Shown here one piece after another: positions 52,362 to 63,455 of a stretch of DNA of 64,000 nucleotides. The stretch covers positions 124,001 through 188,000 of the forward strand of contig VCCP01000003.1 in assembly GCA_005765155.1 (NCBI GenBank). Direction: 5' to 3'. The stretch's first letter is position 1. Each line of letters starts with the position of its first letter. Under the pieces are notes generated by a model, which made no database searches, had not been told where the DNA came from, and saw only the letters and a list, made by a program, of their open reading frames with translations. Made by a program: the position numbers and the translations under genes. This DNA is from Zelopaecilomyces penicillatus. Lineage: Eukaryota > Ascomycota > Sordariomycetes > Hypocreales > Pseudodiploosporaceae.

Positions 52362-54353
52362 ATGCCGCGACTTCTGGAGGAAGAGTTTGACGATGAGGAG
52401 TCAGGTTCTGAAGAAACTGAATCTGGATCTGGATCTGGGTCAGAGTCTGGGTCAGGGTCTGAGTCCGAATCTGACAGAGAATCTCACGGAGGGTCCCGTA
52501 GAGGTGGAGGATTCATACAGCTCGAGGCAGACGAGGCCGACTCCGAGGATGAAGATTCAGAAGACTCTTCGGATGATGAGTGTCTTGGAGAAGACGACTC
52601 AGAGCTTCCATCTGAAGGCAACACATGTTCATTTCGCTGCTTTCGCCAGCTCCCGCCAGAATTACGCCACCGTATATGGACATTATGCTGCCTGGAACTA
52701 AGCCAACCCCGGGCTCTCCAGTTCCGCCTCGTTCCCTACACAACAAAGGAACACGATCCATCATGGCCAAAAGCCAAGGGACAGGTCTGGGCCGCGGTGG
52801 ATGGCTTAGGTCTGAAGGAACAGACAACTACTGCGCGAAGAATCATGGCTGTGAATCAAGAAGCTCGAGACATTGGGCTCAAGATCCTCCCGGAGACGCT
52901 CAAGATTCAGAGTGAGGACCCAGAAGGTGCCTTGATCCGCTTTAATCAGACAAAGGACGTGGCTGTTATGGATGGCATCAACGGCCCGCGAAACAACAGT
53001 GTCTATCACCTCGCGGGGTTTGCGGAAAATGTGACTCAACTAGGTGTTGGGCTTTATGCCATTCCGTCGGCTTTGGAGAGTAGAAGCCTGGCAAGCGCCT
53101 TGAGGCCCTATACCAACCTGAAGCGACTCTTCGTCAACGGCTATGATGATGACTTTGACAAAAGTCCCAAGAAACTCCAATGGTGCGCGTCAGAATTCAT
53201 CAACCGTCAAAAGTTCATCGCTTTCGAAGGCTTAGTACATGGATTCAAAGAACGCAGGCCAACACTCATCTGCTGGCCGGACCTTGATGACCATGCCGAT
53301 TACGCTAAAGTCCACGTTCCGCCGATCTGGAATAAGGGTCTATCGGAGGAAGAAGCCGACGAGCTTATGGAAAATGGTATCCAGATTGCGCCCATGGTTG
53401 TGTTTCAGTTCCAAAACGGCATGGAGCGCTACAGGAGGCTGGAAGTGAAGAACAGGCACATCGCTGTTGATGGTCTGCGCCAGATTGGTGATTATGACTC
53501 TGACGTGTCTTCTTCGACGGTCGCGGGCGACCTCGTGGATGAGACTGATGAGTATGAAAGTGATGGGATAGACGATGCCGAGATTGTTGAGATTGACGAC
53601 CCTTCGGAGGACGAGCTCGTGCCAGACATTATTTCCGACGGCGAGGGGGAGTCTGACGACTCTGATGGTGAGGATGGTGCAGCAACAGCAAACTTTTCTA
53701 GTCCTGAACCGGAAGAAGTCGTCCCTGAGCCAGTGGCAAGACGTCCTAAACGACGGATCGTGTCGGACTCTGATGACGAAGAGGAGCCAACCGTGGAGCA
53801 GCCACAGGCGAAGAGGGCTCGCATTGTCACTGTGGTGCTATCAGACACAGAGGACGAGGACGACGCTGATGAAGACGACGTTGTAGTCAGTGCGAGTGAT
53901 AAACGCAATGATGGGAAACGCGGCGCGCGCCGTGCCCACATAGTAGATTCCGATTCGGAATCTGAGGATGAAGTGAAACCAGCCAATCCAGTCAGCAGAC
54001 GGAAAAACCAAGTAGTCTTGGATGACGACGACAGCAGCCAGTCTGGGTCCGGGTCCGAACCTAAAAATAACAACGAGAGCGATGACGAAGATGAAGATGA
54101 GGATGAAGACGATCACCCACCGGCTCGTATGACCTTGGCTGAACGGCTACGGTGCGCGCGCAATGCCCACCCAGTCTCATCTGGCGACGATGACAGCGAC
54201 GCCCAGAATGGCGGAGGAGAGGGTAGTAGCGACGAACTATCACAAGACGACGAAGACGAATCAGACTCTGAAGACGGGTTAATAGACGGCATGGCGGAGG
54301 AGTCTGATGGAGAGGGTGATGGTGATGGCGATGGAGGTGAAGATGAGTGGTGA
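52362..54353 (+). CDS. 2EXR-domain protein with long acidic disordered regions
   Basis: Single exon, 663 residues from MPRLLEEEFDDE; an in-frame ATG at 52299 would add 21 basic residues. Residues 1-85 are Ser/Glu/Asp-rich (SGSGSGSESGSGSESES). The fold begins at about 90 with CFRQLPPELRHRIWTLCCLE, the start signature of the fungal 2EXR family, and continues to about 390. The rest is acidic and disordered, with Asp/Glu/Ser blocks and basic patches (RRPKRR, KRAR, RRKNQ) that could be nuclear signals. The many SDSDDEE-type stretches are possible casein kinase 2 sites. The family's biochemical role is unknown, though 2EXR regions resemble F-box-like starts. A nuclear, protein- or chromatin-binding role is a guess. 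Confidence 0.85.
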   Translation: MPRLLEEEFDDEESGSEETESGSGSGSESGSGSESESDRESHGGSRRGGGFIQLEADEADSEDEDSEDSSDDECLGEDDSELPSEGNTCSFRCFRQLPPELRHRIWTLCCLELSQPRALQFRLVPYTTKEHDPSWPKAKGQVWAAVDGLGLKEQTTTARRIMAVNQEARDIGLKILPETLKIQSEDPEGALIRFNQTKDVAVMDGINGPRNNSVYHLAGFAENVTQLGVGLYAIPSALESRSLASALRPYTNLKRLFVNGYDDDFDKSPKKLQWCASEFINRQKFIAFEGLVHGFKERRPTLICWPDLDDHADYAKVHVPPIWNKGLSEEEADELMENGIQIAPMVVFQFQNGMERYRRLEVKNRHIAVDGLRQIGDYDSDVSSSTVAGDLVDETDEYESDGIDDAEIVEIDDPSEDELVPDIISDGEGESDDSDGEDGAATANFSSPEPEEVVPEPVARRPKRRIVSDSDDEEEPTVEQPQAKRARIVTVVLSDTEDEDDADEDDVVVSASDKRNDGKRGARRAHIVDSDSESEDEVKPANPVSRRKNQVVLDDDDSSQSGSGSEPKNNNESDDEDEDEDEDDHPPARMTLAERLRCARNAHPVSSGDDDSDAQNGGGEGSSDELSQDDEDESDSEDGLIDGMAEESDGEGDGDGDGGEDEW

Positions 54354-54682
54354 AATGTCTTTTGAGGATGTAGGCTGATAATCTCGAGGCATGGTGGGAA
54401 ATAATAGGACCACGCGATCTAAGCATATGTACATCTGTATCATTATTTATTGCATGTTCAAACATGCGAAGCCATTATAATCACTAGCTATTCTTGGAAT
54501 ACTGGCCAATCAGAATATTGCTGTCTCCAGTATCACCCACACTATGAGAATCATCAGGCTTATATGTATGCTTACAAGGCATCTTGATGTGTTTGGTAAC
54601 ATGGCTTCGCAGAATGTTTTCTTTTCTATCTCCCTATCTTTAAAGAAGAAGAACAGCATTGAAGCAAAAGCAATACATGAAA

Positions 54683-56332
54683 CTATCTACATAGAAGTCC
54701 AGCAGCTTCTAGATGACGGCGGCTCATCCTCCTTATTAGTCTCCTCATCATCTTCCTCATCATCTTCCTCATTGTCCTCTTCGTTTTCTTCTTTATTCTC
54801 TTCTTCATTCTCAGCATCAACTTTTTGTTCCTCCTCCTCATCTTCTCATCTTTTTCTTCATCATCTTCGTCATCCTCATCATCTTCATCATCATCATCAT
54901 CCGCCTTCGAGCTATCGGGTGGGCCCAACATTTCCAAAGCCTCGGCTGCCGTCAATCGATCATAAGGCAAAAACCGCATCAAGCCACTGATGATGGGTAA
55001 AAGAGGCATCAGCTTTGGCTCATGCACTATTTCTTGAAACTTGGATCGCAGTCTGGATGCTTGGTACAAGTTGCGGGTGCCATTATTATTATTATTATTA
55101 TCATCATCGGTAGGAAAAGAGGAAGAATAAAAGGGCTTGTATGATGCTTCTGCTTGAATCTCCTCCCATTTTTGCTGCCACTGCGGCGGAAGCTCTTCCA
55201 CAAACCCAATCATCTGTTCGATGAGCCAAGGCTCGCTGTTGAAATAGTGGAATGGCTGAACAGCGAATAAGAGTGTGTATATCTGTGGGGAACACGAGCA
55301 ATAAGCATTTCACTTGAATACAAGTAGTTCCAAAAATTTGACAAGCTTGACTTACAATACAACCAGCTCGCCAAAGGTCAACTCTATGATCGAACTGGCT
55401 AGTAAAGATGGTCTCTGGTGCCTTTAAGTCCACAGGCTGGGCGGGACGAGCAGGCTCTTTACCATGCTCAAATGCTTCTCCCCAATCGATTAATTGGATG
55501 TCCTCGTCGTCCTCGTCGACCCACAGAGCCCAATTGGTGCAGCCTACCACCTGTTTTGGCAGGCAGCCATCCATCCGGTTACCATCAGTTCGAACGACCG
55601 CGGCCGATTCTGGATGTCCAATGATCTTGAAAAGTGCATCTTCTGATAGGTGGGTTAGTTGAGACACTTTAAACACAACATTCGCACCGCTTATATCTAT
55701 TCCATTTCTTATTAGCCGTAATCATTCTCAGTAGAACACAAAAGAGGCACACCAACCTCCGTGTGCGTATCCAGCTTGATGGAGGGAATGGATTGCCTCC
55801 AGCAACTGCCTCGTTATTCTGAGGATAGTCTCTGGAGCCAATCTCTCGCGTCTGCGATCGTAAAGAAAGACAACGCTGTCGATCGTGGGCCCGAGAAATT
55901 TCGTCACGGTACATTGATGTGTTCCATTAGGTCCTTCATGGGTAAAAAAATCGATCATATGGGCAACGCGTTCAGACTTGACATGCTGACGGATCGACTG
56001 AAGGTTCAAAAGCTCGCGAGATGGAATGGTGGTCTCTGCCAACGCTATTTTCAGAGCCACCCAAGTCTCAAAGCTTAAGAAAGAAAGTTAGTACCACTAG
56101 AGAAATACGGCCTCTTGAGCCAAACTTACAAAGTATCTCTAGCCAGCCAGACTGTAGAAAACCCTCCCCATCCTAGTTTATGAACAACTTTGTAACGATT
56201 TCCCTTGAACGTGTCACCCAAACTAACAGGGTGATAGCCACCTGGACGATAATTCAAAAATATTTCTTGGTCGTCTAGTAGGAACGATGTGGGATCCGTA
56301 GTGTAGCGGTCCTGGCGGAAGTTGATGTTCAT
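54683..56332 (-). CDS. SRPK-like serine/threonine protein kinase with low-complexity tail
   Basis: Exons 56332-56130, 56073-55757, 55696-55356 and 55282-54683 give 486 residues. It belongs to the fungal SR-protein-kinase-like group: YRPGGYHPVSLGD precedes the glycine loop LGWGGFSTV (53-61). The VAxK lysine is Lys76 (VALKIA). The catalytic loop has HGD (172-174) in place of HRD, rebuilt by splicing as AHGDISGANVVF. The DFG site is DWG (244-246), and the APE motif is KAPETIF. All key residues are there, so activity is likely. From about residue 415 the tail is acidic (DDDDDEDDEDD) and then abruptly Lys/Arg/Met-rich, the mark of a frame change in a purine repeat. Such kinases are expanded in many ascomycetes; substrates are unknown. 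Confidence 0.85.
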
Positions 56333-56513
56333 GGCGAAGAAGTAAATGAGTTTTTTTTTTGAACGTGTTACCCGAGCTAACAGGATGATAATCGAGTTAA
56401 ACGATGATTCACAAACCTTCCCTGGACATCTAGTAGGTTCGATGGGGGAACATGTAGTGAAGTGATCCAGGAGAAAGCTGATGTTCATGTCTGGTAAGTA
56501 AATGAGTTTTTTG
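56206..56513. repeat. Diverged tandem duplication covering the start of the kinase gene
   Basis: Copy A (56206-56358) and copy B (56359-56513) share TTGAACGTGT-ACCC, CTAACAGG-TGATA, CATCTAGTAGG/CGTCTAGTAGG, a GTTGATGTTCATG-like start region and AAGTAAATGAGTTTTTT, in the same order. Copy A contains the first coding exon start used here. Copy B is a non-functional echo upstream. Confidence 0.8.
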
Positions 56514-56921
56514 TAGAACAAGAAAAATCTTCGAGAATACGATGTGTGGGAGGCTATCCAACCCTTATTCAACAGAAATTGCTAGAAATTGCTGAAAATT
56601 GCAGAAATTTCTTCTATAAAGCATGTTTCCATGCCTTTACCAACGCCGCAGCTTTGCTTGATTACGCTGCAGGTCCAAACGTTATTCCGCCATGAAAAGT
56701 CAGATCACTTGGCAATTATAAACGGCTGATTTCCTACTTATGCATCAAATGTCGAATAAGAGTCATAATCATGCGCCTGCCAGTCTCGTATTAATACATG
56801 AATCAGGGCTCTCATAATCCCCCCCAAAGTCAGAGACTGTGTTGATCCATCACAGGGTATCGTCAAAGCATCGCAAGATCACCTGCCATTCCTCGCATTT
56901 GTAACCCATGTAGTATTTAAT

Positions 56922-59411
56922 TTATTCCCTAAACATTTCGAGCAGCCTTCGTACAGGCCAGGCATGCGCATCCCGATATCTCTCCACCACGCCCCTCAGC
57001 GCCTGGCGCTCATACTGATCTGAGAAGAAATCGCCATACAACTGAATCCCGAAAGCAGCATTCACAAGTGCTGGTGGGGAAGCTAAATGGCAGAGTGCCA
57101 TGCCACAGAGCTCTAGGAGAAGTACGCGGACTTCGTTTTCCACTTTTCTCCAGCTTGCGCGCGAGGCTGCTTCAGCTCTAGATGTAATGGTTAGTCGGTC
57201 GACTTTACCCATGAAGAAGACATGTAGAAAAAGATGGATGCGACATACTTCATGAATGGATTCTCGGCGGTGAGCACCGATTTTGCAAGAATGGCTTGCT
57301 GGATGCTGGTGACTTCGATATTAGATCCATACCACACCGTCGGGAAGATTTCACCCTTTGTCTTATCAGCTGGCCGCTGGAAAATAGGCTTGAAAAAGGA
57401 GAGGATATCACGCTCCAGGTATTGCTGCTGTTCTGAGAGTCTCACTATTAAGAAAAGTCATTAGTGTCAGCGAAGAAAAATTGGAAGAAAAAAATTAAGA
57501 TTTTCATGAAAGCTACACGGGTAACTTACACCATTCTTGCTCGGATCCATCCCCCCAGTGCCACTTGGCAACCTGGACAGTGTGCATCACGGCTTTGTTT
57601 GCGTCAGACGCATTTTGCCACAGCTCTGGGGCTGGAATGAGTTGCGGTGCTTGCATCCGAGTGAAGGAATGGTAGATTTCTTGTCGTAGAGCCATCCAAT
57701 ACGCTGCTTGGATAAGACTCCGACGCCCAAAGAGCGTCTGTGTTGCAGAGCTTCTCAAAATGGCGTTAATGATGGGGAGGAAGTTGACCTGCTTCCCAGA
57801 AGAGGCAAAGCCATCATTAGGGATGTGATGATCCTCCGTGTTGTGGTCTTCTGAAGACTCATCATCGTCGTCAATTTCTTCCAGTTGGCGAAGTATCACG
57901 GCGGTGGCGATGATGCTCTCCCGGTATTCGTCGTCTTGCATATCATGGAACTCTCTGAGAGCAGGGATGCATTTGAGCATGTACTCAACGGCGTCATGCT
58001 GCGTCAGGTTTGGAAGCAGCTGTCCGTGGTAGAGAATGCCCTGCGGTGTTTTATACTGGGGTAGACGGCTAAGATGGCGTGCTGCGACAGCGAAGATTGC
58101 GTTAAGGAGGTGGGAGTGCTGGCGGGCTTGGATAGGGACGACGAGCTGAAAATGCCTGTGCTCATCACACAGGTCAAACTGATGGGTGTCAATCGTGAAT
58201 CCAAACATGAATAAGATAAAGTAGCATGAATGACAAGCGGTCGACTTACCCAGTGTGACATTTCCTCAACGTAATACCGGAGGAGACATGCTTCTTGAAC
58301 ATCACTGAGTGGAAACAAGCGATTGTCGTGACTATTATTCTGGGCGGAGACAATGCTCGGCATCTGCCGGCGATGAGTGGGTGGAGAGGCCGCAGCAAAC
58401 CCACTTGCTGTGCTCTGAAAATTCGTCGGCGAGAAGTAATTAGATACAGTCTGGTACAAAGGCGGCAGGGATATGCCAGTTGAGGGTGCGATGAGCCCAT
58501 CGTTTCGGCCGAGGTCTCGGGAGGAGGAGGAGGATAGCGGGCGGTCACGAAGGATATGGTCTCCGGGGGGTCGCACAGTAGGCCCGTAAGGTATGGAAGG
58601 CGATTGGATTAGAGAAGACGGCACTGGAGAAGCGTGTTCGGAGGAGCTGTCATGGAGAGAGATGGTGCCGGCTGCCAGTGTGGGCGTCACCGTAGACCAT
58701 GGTTCTGAGAGGCCTTGGGTGCTGGGAGTATCCGGATCAGACACGGGAGTATGCGCCCCATCTTGATTGTGGAAACGAACTAGGTGGAAGAAGAATGGGT
58801 CAGTCATGCCACGCAATCTGGACGAGTAGATGAGATGTATATGTGATATGTGGACCAGCAGGGGCTTGTCCCACCGGCGAGCATATCCGATATGGTGAAT
58901 GAGAAAGGCAGAGAGTGTAAGTCATGAAAGACAGGAGTGGAAGAAAACGGGGAATGGTGGATCAGCCTACAGTTCCGAGCTTCACTATTGACCCATTTCT
59001 GGTCTTTGGAGAAATTGGCAGCGGAGCCGTGGCGGAAGATGATCTTCTTGGAGGGACGGGTGCAGGAGAGGTTTTTGAGCTGACAGCGACGGCATTTAGG
59101 ACGTTCTTCGTCGCCTGTGTGGGTAATGAGATGTCAGTATTGAAATTGTAATTAAAACATCTCAGTGATGCTGTGTTTATCAATGATAAACAGATGATAG
59201 ATTGGATCAAATTATGAGAATTCTTGAAATTGGCAATGTACTGTATCATACATCTGGGTGCCGCTCACATTTCACATGCTTTTCTACAACACCCAACTCA
59301 ACCAGTCAGTATAAAATAACATAAATCAAGATGATATGATGCTGCTTCACGGCAATGATAAAGAATCAGCTCACCTTTGCACTGGAGACACGGATGCTTT
59401 ACAGCCGGCAT
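56922..59411 (-). CDS. Zn2Cys6 transcription factor with Fungal_trans_2-like domain, seven exons including a 15-nt microexon
   Basis: Exons are 59411-59375, 59283-59269, 59114-58971, 58779-58250, 58178-57530, 57444-57249 and 57177-56922; the product has 608 residues. The N-terminal zinc cluster has Cys 8, 11, 18, 25, 28 and 35 (C-x2-C-x6-C-x6-C-x2-C-x6-C). The third Cys and its basic run (KEKHVKC) come only from the microexon. A Ser/Pro-rich linker follows. From about residue 225 (CLLRYYVEEMSHWFDLCDEHRHF) the helical regulatory domain typical of PF11951-type factors begins, with NAIFAVAARHLSR and a late WRKVENEVRVLLLELCGMALCHL. All junctions keep frame. It is nuclear and DNA-binding by family. 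Targets are unknown; no biosynthetic cluster is adjacent, the kinase being its 3' neighbour. Confidence 0.88.
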
Positions 59412-60469
59412 AGCTCGTCAAAAGCCCTCGGTGTTCCGAGATGATGCAGGCACAAGGGGGGGGAACCACAAACATGGACATGGAGATTTTAGAACATCGA
59501 ATCGTAGATCATGGATCAAAAAAAGGAACGCGCGGGTGGGATTGGGATGGGTGGTGGGAGAGGAAAACCCCGCCGAGCGGTTAAGATTCTTCATCGGCGC
59601 TTCAAGGTTGAAAGGGGTCCGGAGCGGCGGCTCTAGCCTGATGGAGTGATGGAAGGATGGATGGATGTGGGGGTGACAGTCGACTGGGGTTAGTAAGCGA
59701 AGATGGATGATGGATGGTAAAAGATGCAGTTTCGAAGAGACTTTACTATCGTTTGCATATATAATATTTAGTGTGTTTTTTCCGTTGACTCCAACACCTA
59801 GATTACTCATTTGATACCAATTCAAGATGCTATACAGACCTTTGAACAATGCGTGAGAGCATCTATTTGGGTTTGCGTTCTGAACAAGATCTTCTTCGGA
59901 GCATCGGGTACTCATACATGTTTCAAGACTGAATCGCTGTTACGTCAACCTAAACCCCTGTGCAGAATTGTAAAAAATCAGAGAAAGATGGCATTAATAC
60001 CCTCAGTCTCTATTCTGAGAAACCCAAACATCAATCCAGGTTATATGCTATATGCCATCCTACAATCGGCATCTCTGCATCTCGGCCAACCCCCCGTCAC
60101 TAACGAGACACAAAAGTTTCCCCGCCAAGTGCGCTTCTGAACGGTACCTTGGATGTACAAACAGAAATCAGGCTGAGAGTCTCGTTTCTGGCGTTCAGCT
60201 CCTCACGCCCTTTGAGGTCAACTTATGTAGGGATGGGATTTTGTGCATGCATACGCGCGATACGATGAGTCCATATGATGGCAGGCAATGACACAGGATC
60301 AGCAGCTGTTCGTCAGCATCGGACGGTTTGTGAGAGTTTGGCACTAATATAGATACAGCGAGGCTGCGTTCACAATACTGTTGCCCCCTCAATCGTCTCA
60401 ATCATCAGTGATCTCCATCAAACAAACTCCATCAAACACCAACAACTCCATCACCAGTCCCTCTTAACC
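59412..60469. other. Divergent promoter region, 1.06 kb
   Basis: The upstream region of the transcription factor (minus) and the GFA-like gene (plus). The last 70 bases before 60470 are CA-rich with repeated CATCAAACA/CCATCAAACA. A long open minus frame (59418-59915) is rejected as noise. Confidence 0.5.
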
Positions 60470-61123
60470 ATGGACCAACCGGCCTCAACCACCCCCCAAC
60501 GCCGCCCATATACCGGCTCATGTCACTGCGGCGCCACTCGCTATTCCGTTTTCCTCACCCTTCCTCAACCATCGCTCGCAAACTCAGACCCTCCTCCCAA
60601 GACAGCCCAGCGCTTCTACCGCTGCAACTGTACCGTCTGCCACAAAGCGGGCTTCATGCACGTCCGACCGGCGTCACCCACCGAGGATTTCCTCCTGTTC
60701 TCGCCCGAAGACCCGTTCCAGCAGCTAGGTGACTATCTGTGCGGCCATAAAAAACTACACTTTTTCTACTGCAAGACATGCGCTATGCGCTGCTTCATCT
60801 TCATGGGTGAAGGGGAGCAAGTGGATGTGGACGTTGCTGCTCTTGGCTTGGCTGGTCAACTTCCCCCTGGTGTTGGTGGTGATGATGGGAGCAGCTCCAC
60901 AGTAATAAAGGCATGGAGACCGAAGAGGCTGGTGACTCCTGCTGATGCGCCGTATCCGAAAACGTACTTGAGCGTCAATGGACACTCGATTGATGCTGGG
61001 CAAGAAGGGTTTGATATGAGGCAGTGGGTGGAGGATAAGTCGGTCATGTTTCTCGATTGTCTCCAGGACGACAAGGAGCTCCCGGATCGGCATGACCGGC
61101 CCCACGACGGCGGCTCATATTGA
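60470..61123 (+). CDS. GFA / CENP-V domain protein (glutathione-dependent formaldehyde-activating enzyme-like)
   Basis: Single exon, 217 residues, no export signal. The zinc-binding pattern of the GFA/CENP-V fold is clear: GSCHCG (Cys18, Cys20), RCNCTVCHK (Cys52, Cys54, Cys57) and YCKTCAMRCF (Cys101, Cys104, Cys108). The bacterial Gfa was proposed to form S-hydroxymethylglutathione from formaldehyde, but many fungal members have unknown substrates. A C-terminal extension of about 100 residues goes beyond the domain, with YPKTYLSVNGHSIDAG, a stretch seen in fungal versions. The gene diverges from the Zn2Cys6 factor 1 kb upstream. Confidence 0.9.
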   Translation: MDQPASTTPQRRPYTGSCHCGATRYSVFLTLPQPSLANSDPPPKTAQRFYRCNCTVCHKAGFMHVRPASPTEDFLLFSPEDPFQQLGDYLCGHKKLHFFYCKTCAMRCFIFMGEGEQVDVDVAALGLAGQLPPGVGGDDGSSSTVIKAWRPKRLVTPADAPYPKTYLSVNGHSIDAGQEGFDMRQWVEDKSVMFLDCLQDDKELPDRHDRPHDGGSY

Positions 61124-61486
61124 TCTTGAGGCGTTCTAGAATTTACCTGATTGATCGATCCTGTTATTACTTTGACCTTTTCAATCTAATACAGTGTGAT
61201 GCTGGGAACTGGTTTGCGAAAATGATATCATTGAATTTTTAAATAAGCGTCCACCACACAAGCCTATAAGCGTTTTATCCATGTCATCATTCAGTATCAG
61301 ATTGGACCCTTCAATATCCCAACTCCGTACATCGCTCTCAACTCCAGCTTCCAAAACCTCGGATATTGTTGAGTACATGTAGCAGATTGGATTCGAGCCT
61401 TTATAAATGTTAGCACCTGTCCATACAGCAAATCATGGGCGAGAAAGCATACTTATTAAGTACAGTAGAGCCCAGATGCTCGAACC

Positions 61487-61816
61487 TCAAATATAGCAAT
61501 ACCCATCAGCACCGCAGAACGTTGCTCGATTGTTGCAGCACTCCATCGCACAGCACCGGTTGAGTTGGCAACACCTGCCTCGACAATAGAAAGGATAGCC
61601 ACGCTCGCAAAATCCGGCAGCACTCGCGGACTTTCTATTGGCAGTGCGGCTGTTTCTTGAGTCGGCTCCGTCCCTGGTGAAGCTGTCCAGCGGCAGGCTC
61701 TGTGCGATGACGGGTAGGGGCCCAGTCGCGACGTTGCTGGGGTTGACGTCCTCGGCAACGGGTGAGGCGGCGCCGAGGAGTGGCAGAAGGGAGAGGATTG
61801 CAATAAAGGCCTTCAT
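61487..61816 (-). CDS. Small secreted cysteine-rich peptide (ten cysteines), effector or antimicrobial candidate
   Basis: Single exon, 109 residues. The signal peptide (KAFIAILSLLPLLGAASP) is about residues 1-18. A pro-region rich in Pro, Asn and Ser ends near the basic NRK at 60-62. The mature domain of about 40 residues has Cys 70, 78, 82, 83, 88, 89, 93, 94, 101 and 107: C-x7-C-x3-CC-x4-CC-x3-CC-x6-C-x5-C. Three CC pairs in so short a domain suggest a compact five-disulfide fold, knottin- or EGF-like. No family was recognised. The start lies in a good context (ACATCATGAAGG). Roles in host interaction or growth inhibition of competitors are guesses. Confidence 0.8.
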   Translation of the reverse strand: MKAFIAILSLLPLLGAASPVAEDVNPSNVATGPLPVIAQSLPLDSFTRDGADSRNSRTANRKSASAAGFCERGYPFYCRGRCCQLNRCCAMECCNNRATFCGADGYCYI

Positions 61817-62918
61817 GATGTCGGTAGATATTTGTGTAGTATTAACTAGGTGTGGTGATGATGAGATGGTTTGGCAATTGGGCTTCAACAGAGTGCAAGC
61901 TAGATGGACATGTCGACAAGATATATATATAACCACGGCTTCAACTGTTCCTGCATCTTGATTGCGCCCCCCTAATCGGACTAAAACACTCCGTATTATG
62001 ATCGAGAGCCCAGCAAATCGTCCTCTCACTGGTCGATCAACAGTCATGTCTCAAAGCACGAGCCAGTCCAGCTTGTGTTAGCCTGGTCATGTCTTGGACT
62101 TTTAGGCCGAAATTGGGAGAGATGGGGCAAATCGAACCCGAGCAGTACGAGACAGGTGAATTTTGACATTCGCCTGATGGATGATTACGTAGTAATAGCG
62201 ATCCCGAGTGGGATTTGTTTTGAGGACGGGTGGCGAGGTAAGTTGTTGGTGTTGGGTGATTAGGTGCAGGCCTTTGCATATAGTACCATGATTTTGCAAT
62301 GAATAAACCGTTAAACAGACTTGGAAGAAAACAGGCTTGGAAGAAAACAGGCGTGTTTCCCTTCAAATAATCGGCCAAGGTCCGGATAGTCGGCACTTAC
62401 AGAGTAATTAATTGCGATGTCGGTCCCCCATTTGATCCTCTCCTCCCCCGCGATCCCACCCTCCTCGTGCCTTCATCTTTGCTTCTTCCAAGACAACCCC
62501 ATTTTGACCGCTCTCCGCCCGATCCCATAGCCAGCTTAAGTAGGCTTAGTCCGTGCTTCATGACTTCAACAAGTCCCGAGGTGCCGATAGCCTGCCTGAA
62601 TTGTGAGCGACAGCCAAAAGGTTCGTCAAATACAAGACCCGCAGGTTTGACTGCCTTGACTGCATTAGCTGGATGCACACTCACACATGGGCGCTGGCTT
62701 TGCATGCCTAGTACGCAAAGGCAACCAGTGCTCATAATAAAGTCTCAATTCTCATCAATTCAAAGCCCAATGAGGCAACATGATATAATCTCGTAAAATC
62801 CCGCGCCATGTTTCCGTACATACGTGTCATAAAGCCAGCCCATCCAGAGCAACTCCATCCTCATTCTATCCCAAAAGCCAAAATCTTGCCGCAACAAACA
62901 ACACTCCCTTTCGCTCCA
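61817..62918. other. Intergenic, 1.1 kb, no supported gene
   Basis: Upstream of the cysteine-rich peptide gene, with a TATATATATA box at 61921-61930 about 105-115 bp before its start, and then the 3' flank of the acetyltransferase. The open frames here are short and without domains. Confidence 0.5.
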
Positions 62919-63455
62919 TCAAAGCGCCTTGGACAAGACCGTGAAATACAAGTCATCCCTCTCAGCACCACCACCAATCAACGCCGCGTACGGGAACGGC
63001 TTCGTTTTCTTCGTCTGCACATAACCCCGTCGGACATACCATGAAATCAGCTCCTCCCTCGTCCAAATCACTTGCATTTCAATGTGCTTGACGCCCCATT
63101 CCTTCTTCGCGTGAATCTCAGCCTCGGCTAGTACCTGACGCCCGATGCCGCCAGCTTGGCGAGTCGGATCAACAGCAAAGAGGCCAAAGTAGGCGATGTC
63201 GTCGTTTTGCTTGAGCACCTCACAGCACGCCGCCAATTTACCCTGCTCGTCATGAGCAACGAGGACGGAGCCAAAGGGCTCGTTGATCTTTTCTAGCACG
63301 CCTGCATCATCGATGCGCAGATCTGAGACAAGGTCGGCCTCGGTGGTCCATCCGGCGCGGCTTTCGTCGCCGCGATAAGCGGAGCGGACAAGCTTGACCA
63401 CGGCGGGGACATCGTCCGGGGTGGCCTGGCGGAATGAGAGGATGATGGGCGCCAT
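62919..63455 (-). CDS. GNAT-family N-acetyltransferase
   Basis: 178 residues from MAPIILSFRQATPDD; the frame is open for 39 more codons upstream, but this start gives the usual GNAT beginning (beta-strand, then TPDDVPAVVKLVRSAY). The acetyl-CoA pyrophosphate-binding loop R-Q-A-G-G-I-G (99-105, consensus R/Q-x-x-G-x-G/A) follows GLFAVDPT. Strand 5 (HIEMQVIW) and the late Y-x-x-x-G-Y motif (WYVRRGYVQTKKTKPFPY) complete the fold. It is probably cytosolic and acetylates a small amine or amino acid; substrate not predictable. Confidence 0.9.
   Translation of the reverse strand: MAPIILSFRQATPDDVPAVVKLVRSAYRGDESRAGWTTEADLVSDLRIDDAGVLEKINEPFGSVLVAHDEQGKLAACCEVLKQNDDIAYFGLFAVDPTRQAGGIGRQVLAEAEIHAKKEWGVKHIEMQVIWTREELISWYVRRGYVQTKKTKPFPYAALIGGGAERDDLYFTVLSKAL

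Noticed and set aside
59418..59915. 165-residue minus-strand ORF upstream of the Zn2Cys6 gene
   Set aside because: It overlaps the factor's 5' region without joining its frame; low-complexity His/Pro content suggests a chance frame.
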